A stretch of DNA of 8,663 nt from DTU018 sp029550685. GTDB lineage: Bacteria > Bacillota > Syntrophomonadia > Syntrophomonadales > Syntrophomonadaceae. Where the stretch lies: positions 1-8,663 of the forward strand of contig DAONVO010000094.1 of NCBI GenBank assembly GCA_035412805.1, given 5' to 3'. How positions within the stretch are numbered: the stretch's first letter is position 1; each line of letters starts with the position of its first letter. Position numbers and translations under genes: made by a program. Positions 6,012 through 8,663 of the stretch are shown piece after piece. A model generated the notes under the pieces. That model did not search any database, was not told the origin of the DNA, and saw only the letters and a list, made by a program, of their open reading frames with translations.

Positions 6012-6025
6012 CAAACACATGTTCG
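6012..6025 (+). promoter_or_regulatory. LexA (SOS) box in front of DNA polymerase IV
   Basis: CAAACACATGTTCG matches 12 of 14 positions of the Gram-positive LexA/DinR operator CGAACRNRYGTTYC; the core is AAAC-N4-GTTC, one base off GAAC-N4-GTTC. It sits directly after the -10 and overlaps the predicted transcription start and the edge of the ribosome site, the right place for repression. DNA polymerase IV genes are often SOS genes, which supports it. Confidence 0.6.
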
Positions 6026-6036
6026 GAGATGGAATC

Positions 6037-7230
6037 ATGGACATCCTGCACTGTGATCTGGATGCCTTTTTTGCTTCGGTGGAACAGCGAGACCAGCCAG
6101 AATTGAAAGGCAAGCCAGTTATAATAGGCGCTCCACCCAACAGCCGCGGTGTAGTATCCACCTGTTCCTATGAAGCCAGGGTATTTGGGGTCAGATCAGC
6201 CATGCCTTCTAGTCAGGCTTACCGGCTTTGTCCCCAGGCAATTTTTCTGCCCCCTGACATGAAACGATACCGGGAAGCCTCCCAGCAGGTGTTTGCTATC
6301 CTGGCAGAATATACTCCAATAATAGAGGCTCTGTCTATAGATGAGGCTTTTCTAGATGTCTCTGCCAGTCATGCCATTTTTGGCAGCTCTATGGAAATCG
6401 GCATCCAGATACGGCACCGGGTAAAAACCGAGTTGGGTCTTAACATTTCAGTGGGTATTGGTGCTAATAAGTTTTTGGCCAAATTAGCCACCAACCTCTG
6501 TAAACCCGATGGCATAATGGAGTTTACTGAGGATATGGTAACAAACCTGCTGCCTACTTTGCCGGTGGACCATTTGTGGGGAATTGGTGCAGTGAGTACC
6601 CGGCACTTAAATAGAAGTGGTATTTACACTGTGCAAGATTTGTTGGAAGCCCCCCGACAGCTTCTAAAAACTTTGCTGGGCAGCAACACCGATTTCGTCC
6701 TGGATTTGGCTAGGGGGGTAGATAACCGGCCAGTAACTCCTTATGAAGAAGTTAAATCCATAGGTAATGAATTAACCTTCCCCCAGGATATCAGTGACCA
6801 ACAGGTCATTGAACAAGTACTCCTGGAACTGGCGGAGAAAGTAGCCCACCGGCTTCGCATAGCCCAGCGCAAATGTCAGACTGTAACCGTCAAACTGCGC
6901 ACACCGGATTTTCAGACCTTTAGCCGCAGTATAACCAGTCCTACCGCTATTGATGACCAACGATCTATATTTGATACCGCTTGGATGCTTTACCAGCATT
7001 CCGGCCTGGAAGGTAAACCCCTGCGCCTGGTTGGGTTAACTGCCAGTCGCCTCCAGGACGGGAGGTATGAACAACCCAGCCTTTTTAGCGATCCCGGCCA
7101 GGATATCGATTCCATAATATACCGCTTGAATGAAAAGTTTACTCAAGGCACCATTAAAAGAGCGGTTCTTATTAACCCGGTAGGGCATAATATTGACCAA
7201 GATACAGTAGGTCCTAAGCCAACAAAATAG
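6037..7230 (+). CDS. dinB: DNA polymerase IV (Y-family translesion polymerase)
   Basis: Error-prone Y-family polymerase that bypasses damaged bases. The 397-residue protein opens with D-I-L-H-C-D7-L-D9-A-F-F12-A-S-V-E-Q. Asp7 and the pair in S-I-D102-E103-A-F-L-D are the metal-binding acids, and Phe12 is at the steric-gate position that excludes ribonucleotides. Palm and fingers run to about 165, a thumb with the L-W-G-I-G helix-hairpin-helix follows to about 230, and the little finger covers about 235-340. QPSLF at 346-350 looks like a beta-clamp binding motif, followed by a tail of about 47 residues. Start choice: ATG 6037 has GGAG 8 bases upstream and gives the usual family N-terminus; ATG 6019 lies in the LexA box and has no ribosome site. 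Likely SOS-regulated and transcribed alone. Confidence 0.95.
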   Translation: MDILHCDLDAFFASVEQRDQPELKGKPVIIGAPPNSRGVVSTCSYEARVFGVRSAMPSSQAYRLCPQAIFLPPDMKRYREASQQVFAILAEYTPIIEALSIDEAFLDVSASHAIFGSSMEIGIQIRHRVKTELGLNISVGIGANKFLAKLATNLCKPDGIMEFTEDMVTNLLPTLPVDHLWGIGAVSTRHLNRSGIYTVQDLLEAPRQLLKTLLGSNTDFVLDLARGVDNRPVTPYEEVKSIGNELTFPQDISDQQVIEQVLLELAEKVAHRLRIAQRKCQTVTVKLRTPDFQTFSRSITSPTAIDDQRSIFDTAWMLYQHSGLEGKPLRLVGLTASRLQDGRYEQPSLFSDPGQDIDSIIYRLNEKFTQGTIKRAVLINPVGHNIDQDTVGPKPTK

Positions 7231-7250
7231 TCCTATTTTTGACAGGACTA
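7228..7250. other. Hairpin overlapping the end of dinB
   Basis: TAGTCCT (7228-7234) pairs with AGGACTA (7244-7250), 7 bp with a 9-base loop, and includes the dinB stop codon. On the plus strand AAAGAC follows, so it is not a canonical terminator for dinB; the T tail (TTTTG) is on the minus strand, where no gene ends. It also covers the -35 of the next gene's candidate promoter. Confidence 0.3.
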
Positions 7251-7266
7251 AAAGACAAATTATGAT
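7239..7266 (+). promoter_or_regulatory. Candidate sigma-A promoter P1 of the diguanylate cyclase gene
   Basis: TTGACA (7239-7244, perfect), a 16-base spacer, then TATGAT (7261-7266, 5 of 6). It would start transcription near 7273 and give a leader of about 58 bases. Its -35 is in the loop and right arm of the hairpin at the end of dinB. Confidence 0.5.
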
Positions 7267-7293
7267 TGTCACCTGTTAATCAACCGGTATAAA
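7266..7293 (+). promoter_or_regulatory. Candidate sigma-A promoter P2 of the diguanylate cyclase gene
   Basis: TTGTCA (7266-7271), a 16-base spacer, then TATAAA (7288-7293), each 5 of 6 to consensus. It is in tandem with P1 and shares one base with its -10, so both could not be occupied at once. The start would be near 7300, about 30 bases before the ATG. Confidence 0.4.
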
Positions 7294-7330
7294 ATAATTA
7301 ATGGAATAAAGTAGATTGGAAATATATAGC

Positions 7331-8329
7331 ATGCTGAATTACAGGCACTACCAACAAGCCCACCTCGGTTATGGTATCAGCCGCGAGCGTAAGATATCTC
7401 AGCAGCGCACTCTGGCGTTGTTAAGATTTCTGGTAGTCAGCGTGATTCTTCTCTGTTATTTTGTTTTGGATCGCGATCTAAACAGAGAAGTCTTAATCGT
7501 GCTGATCCTATCTCTGCTATTATCTGCTTTCATTTATTTTAATAAACGAATATATGTTTGGCTGGCCAGCCATCGTTATATAGAATTCCTGATAGACGAA
7601 ATCCTCATTTTTACAGCTTGCTTTTATTCGGGAGGATTGCATTCTCCATATATATTAACATTATTTCTTCCTCTGCTGGTTCACGCAGTATCCCCCATGT
7701 CTAAACAGCTGGTGATGGTTGTACTGGTAACCATCAGTAATCTTATACTTATCGGGCTGACTACCGTCATGTACTGGCAACTAGTTGCTCACTTTACCGC
7801 ATGTTTGCTGCTGGGTGCAGTGTTCATCAATATTTTAGTATTCAACGATGTACGTGTTTGGTCCACTTATGCTATTCATGACGGTTTAACCGGTCTGTAT
7901 TCCCACCAGTATTTTTGGGATCAGCTCCGCTCTATGATGCAGCCCGGTAATGCGATTAAGACTTTCAGCCTTATCATGATTGACCTGGATGAGTTTAAAC
8001 GGCTCAATGATGAACATGGCCATTTGGAAGGTGACCGGGTACTCAAAGAAATAGCAGATACCATAAAAAGTAACGTGCGGGATAGTGATACGGTAGCCCG
8101 CTATGGCGGAGATGAATTTGCCATAATATTACCGGGTATCGGTTATAAGATGTGTCGTTCCATAGTAGAGAGGCTTTCAACCTCTATCGTTAATTTAGGG
8201 TATTTTGATCATGTTTCCATAGGAGCGGCTCTATATCCTGATGAAGCAGACACCGCAGAGGGCTTGGTGAATTTAGCAGATACCAGAATGTATCGTCAGA
8301 AACGAGATAACAAAAAACAATCAATATAA
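7331..8329 (+). CDS. Membrane diguanylate cyclase (six-helix N-terminus plus GGDEF domain)
   Basis: Makes cyclic di-GMP from two GTP. The 332-residue protein has six predicted membrane helices (about 26-47, 52-70, 83-99, 105-120, 124-147, 150-171), forming a sensor region I cannot assign to a named family such as MASE1 or 7TM. The GGDEF domain covers about 180-328: D-G-L-T-G-L at 184-189, a first metal Asp in M-I-D-L-D, and an intact G-G-D-E-F at 259-263. R250-D-S-D253, five residues before it, is the inhibitory I-site (RxxD), so product inhibition is expected. There is no EAL domain. Start choice: ATG 7331 over the in-frame TTG 7316; neither has a strong ribosome site (GGA about 10 bases before the ATG), so the start is uncertain by five residues. 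It has two candidate promoters and its own terminator. Confidence 0.9.
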   Translation: MLNYRHYQQAHLGYGISRERKISQQRTLALLRFLVVSVILLCYFVLDRDLNREVLIVLILSLLLSAFIYFNKRIYVWLASHRYIEFLIDEILIFTACFYSGGLHSPYILTLFLPLLVHAVSPMSKQLVMVVLVTISNLILIGLTTVMYWQLVAHFTACLLLGAVFINILVFNDVRVWSTYAIHDGLTGLYSHQYFWDQLRSMMQPGNAIKTFSLIMIDLDEFKRLNDEHGHLEGDRVLKEIADTIKSNVRDSDTVARYGGDEFAIILPGIGYKMCRSIVERLSTSIVNLGYFDHVSIGAALYPDEADTAEGLVNLADTRMYRQKRDNKKQSI

Positions 8330-8342
8330 AAATGCCCACCAT

Positions 8343-8380
8343 AAGAGCCAATAACTTATACTTGGTTGAAGGCTCTTTTT
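8343..8380 (+). terminator. Intrinsic terminator after the diguanylate cyclase gene
   Basis: AAGAGCC (8343-8349) pairs with GGCTCTT (8371-8377), and the T run continues to 8380. The 21-base loop can add inner CCAA/TTGG pairs. It begins 14 bases past the stop codon. Confidence 0.7.
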
Positions 8381-8452
8381 AATTTGCTGAACAATATCCT
8401 ACCAGTTCAATGCCGTCCGTAAAATCTGCACATCTCCTCAACAGGCTTTATT

Positions 8453-8522
8453 CATACCAGGGTATGTAACTTTCTAAATAAAACCAGGAACAGATCTGGT
8501 CTGACTGTCTGGATGCTGGTTT
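8453..8522. other. Dyad symmetries upstream of the tRNA promoter
   Basis: CATACC-AG-GGTATG (8453-8466) is a short dyad with a two-base centre, more like a protein-binding site than a hairpin. AAACCAG (8481-8487) and CTGGTTT (8516-8522) form a longer dyad around the palindrome CAGATCTG (8491-8498). No gene is supported between the terminator at 8380 and the tRNA. Function unknown. Confidence 0.25.
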
Positions 8523-8532
8523 GTTTACCAGG

Positions 8533-8561
8533 TTGAAAAGCAGGCAGGAAGCGAGTATAAT
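8533..8561 (+). promoter_or_regulatory. Sigma-A promoter of tRNA-Leu
   Basis: TTGAAA (8533-8538), a 17-base spacer, then a perfect TATAAT (8556-8561). The expected start is near 8568, about 8 bases before the mature tRNA, a normal 5' trailer for RNase P removal. Confidence 0.75.
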
Positions 8562-8575
8562 AACTTTTGTATCGT

Positions 8576-8661
8576 GCGGATGTGGCGGAACTGGCAGACG
8601 CACCAGACTTAGGATCTGGCGGTTAACAGCCGTGGGGGTTCGAGTCCCTTCATCCGCACCA
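8576..8661 (+). tRNA. tRNA-Leu (anticodon UAG), CCA encoded
   Basis: The acceptor stem GCGGATG (8576-8582) pairs with CATCCGC (8651-8657), followed by discriminator A and an encoded CCA (8659-8661). The anticodon stem CCAGA/TCTGG (8603-8607, 8615-8619) holds the loop CTTAGGA with anticodon TAG at 8610-8612, reading CUA and probably other CUN leucine codons. A long variable arm (about 8620-8633) and the T loop TTCGAGT confirm the class II leucine type. More tRNA genes may follow outside the window. Confidence 0.97.
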
Positions 8662-8663
8662 TA

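Noticed and set aside
7228..7250. Terminator for dinB
   Set aside because: The stem is followed by AAAGAC on the plus strand, not a T tract, so it is recorded only as a hairpin.
8576..8661. tRNA-Leu as an integration site for a mobile element
   Set aside because: tRNA-Leu genes are common attachment sites, but the window ends two bases after the tRNA and shows no integrase or repeated tRNA 3' end.
1..8663. CRISPR array, insertion sequence, phage or defence operon
   Set aside because: No regularly spaced direct repeats, transposase, integrase or cas-like proteins are present; the genes are mostly independent units.

Overview
The window reads as a low-to-mid GC Firmicute of the class Clostridia. 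The evidence is strong AAGGAGG-type ribosome sites, frequent GTG/TTG starts, a DUF1540 gene, a Bacillus/Clostridium-type LexA box and promoter candidates of the sporulation sigma type. A CoA-transferase close to butyryl-CoA:acetate and 4-hydroxybutyrate CoA-transferases fits a fermenting or syntrophic butyrate-metabolising anaerobe such as the Syntrophomonadaceae. That assignment is from memory of the families, not a search.

Layout. Positions 1-200 hold an imperfect palindromic intergenic repeat and a terminator hairpin. The minus strand then carries the CoA-transferase (210-1556). An AT-rich divergent intergenic region leads to a 59-residue DUF1540 protein (1773-1952) with a sigma-G-like promoter and its own terminator. 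After a hairpin-rich stretch comes a CoA-pyrophosphatase-type Nudix hydrolase (2275-2901), convergent with a membrane-anchored NERD-domain protein (2974-3642, minus). Divergent from that is a 45-residue orphan protein (3780-3917). A Cys-rich surface-type protein with a carbohydrate-binding-like fold (4148-4825, minus) has a sigma-K-like promoter. About 300 bases without a supported gene follow.

The right half is all plus strand: a metallo-beta-lactamase-fold hydrolase of the AHL-lactonase-like group (5158-5952), DNA polymerase IV (6037-7230) under a LexA box, a six-helix membrane diguanylate cyclase (7331-8329) behind two candidate promoters, and a tRNA-Leu(UAG) (8576-8661) with a near-consensus sigma-A promoter.

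This is mostly a row of independently transcribed single genes, not one operon; most have their own promoter or terminator. Loose themes are acyl-CoA metabolism (CoA-transferase, CoA pyrophosphatase), sporulation (DUF1540 and Cys-rich surface protein, by promoter type), SOS mutagenesis (Pol IV) and c-di-GMP signalling. I see no CRISPR array, insertion sequence, phage module or clearly new multi-gene system. The least explained pieces are the two small genes, the structured stretch before the Nudix gene, the Cys-rich surface protein and the 4858-5157 gap.
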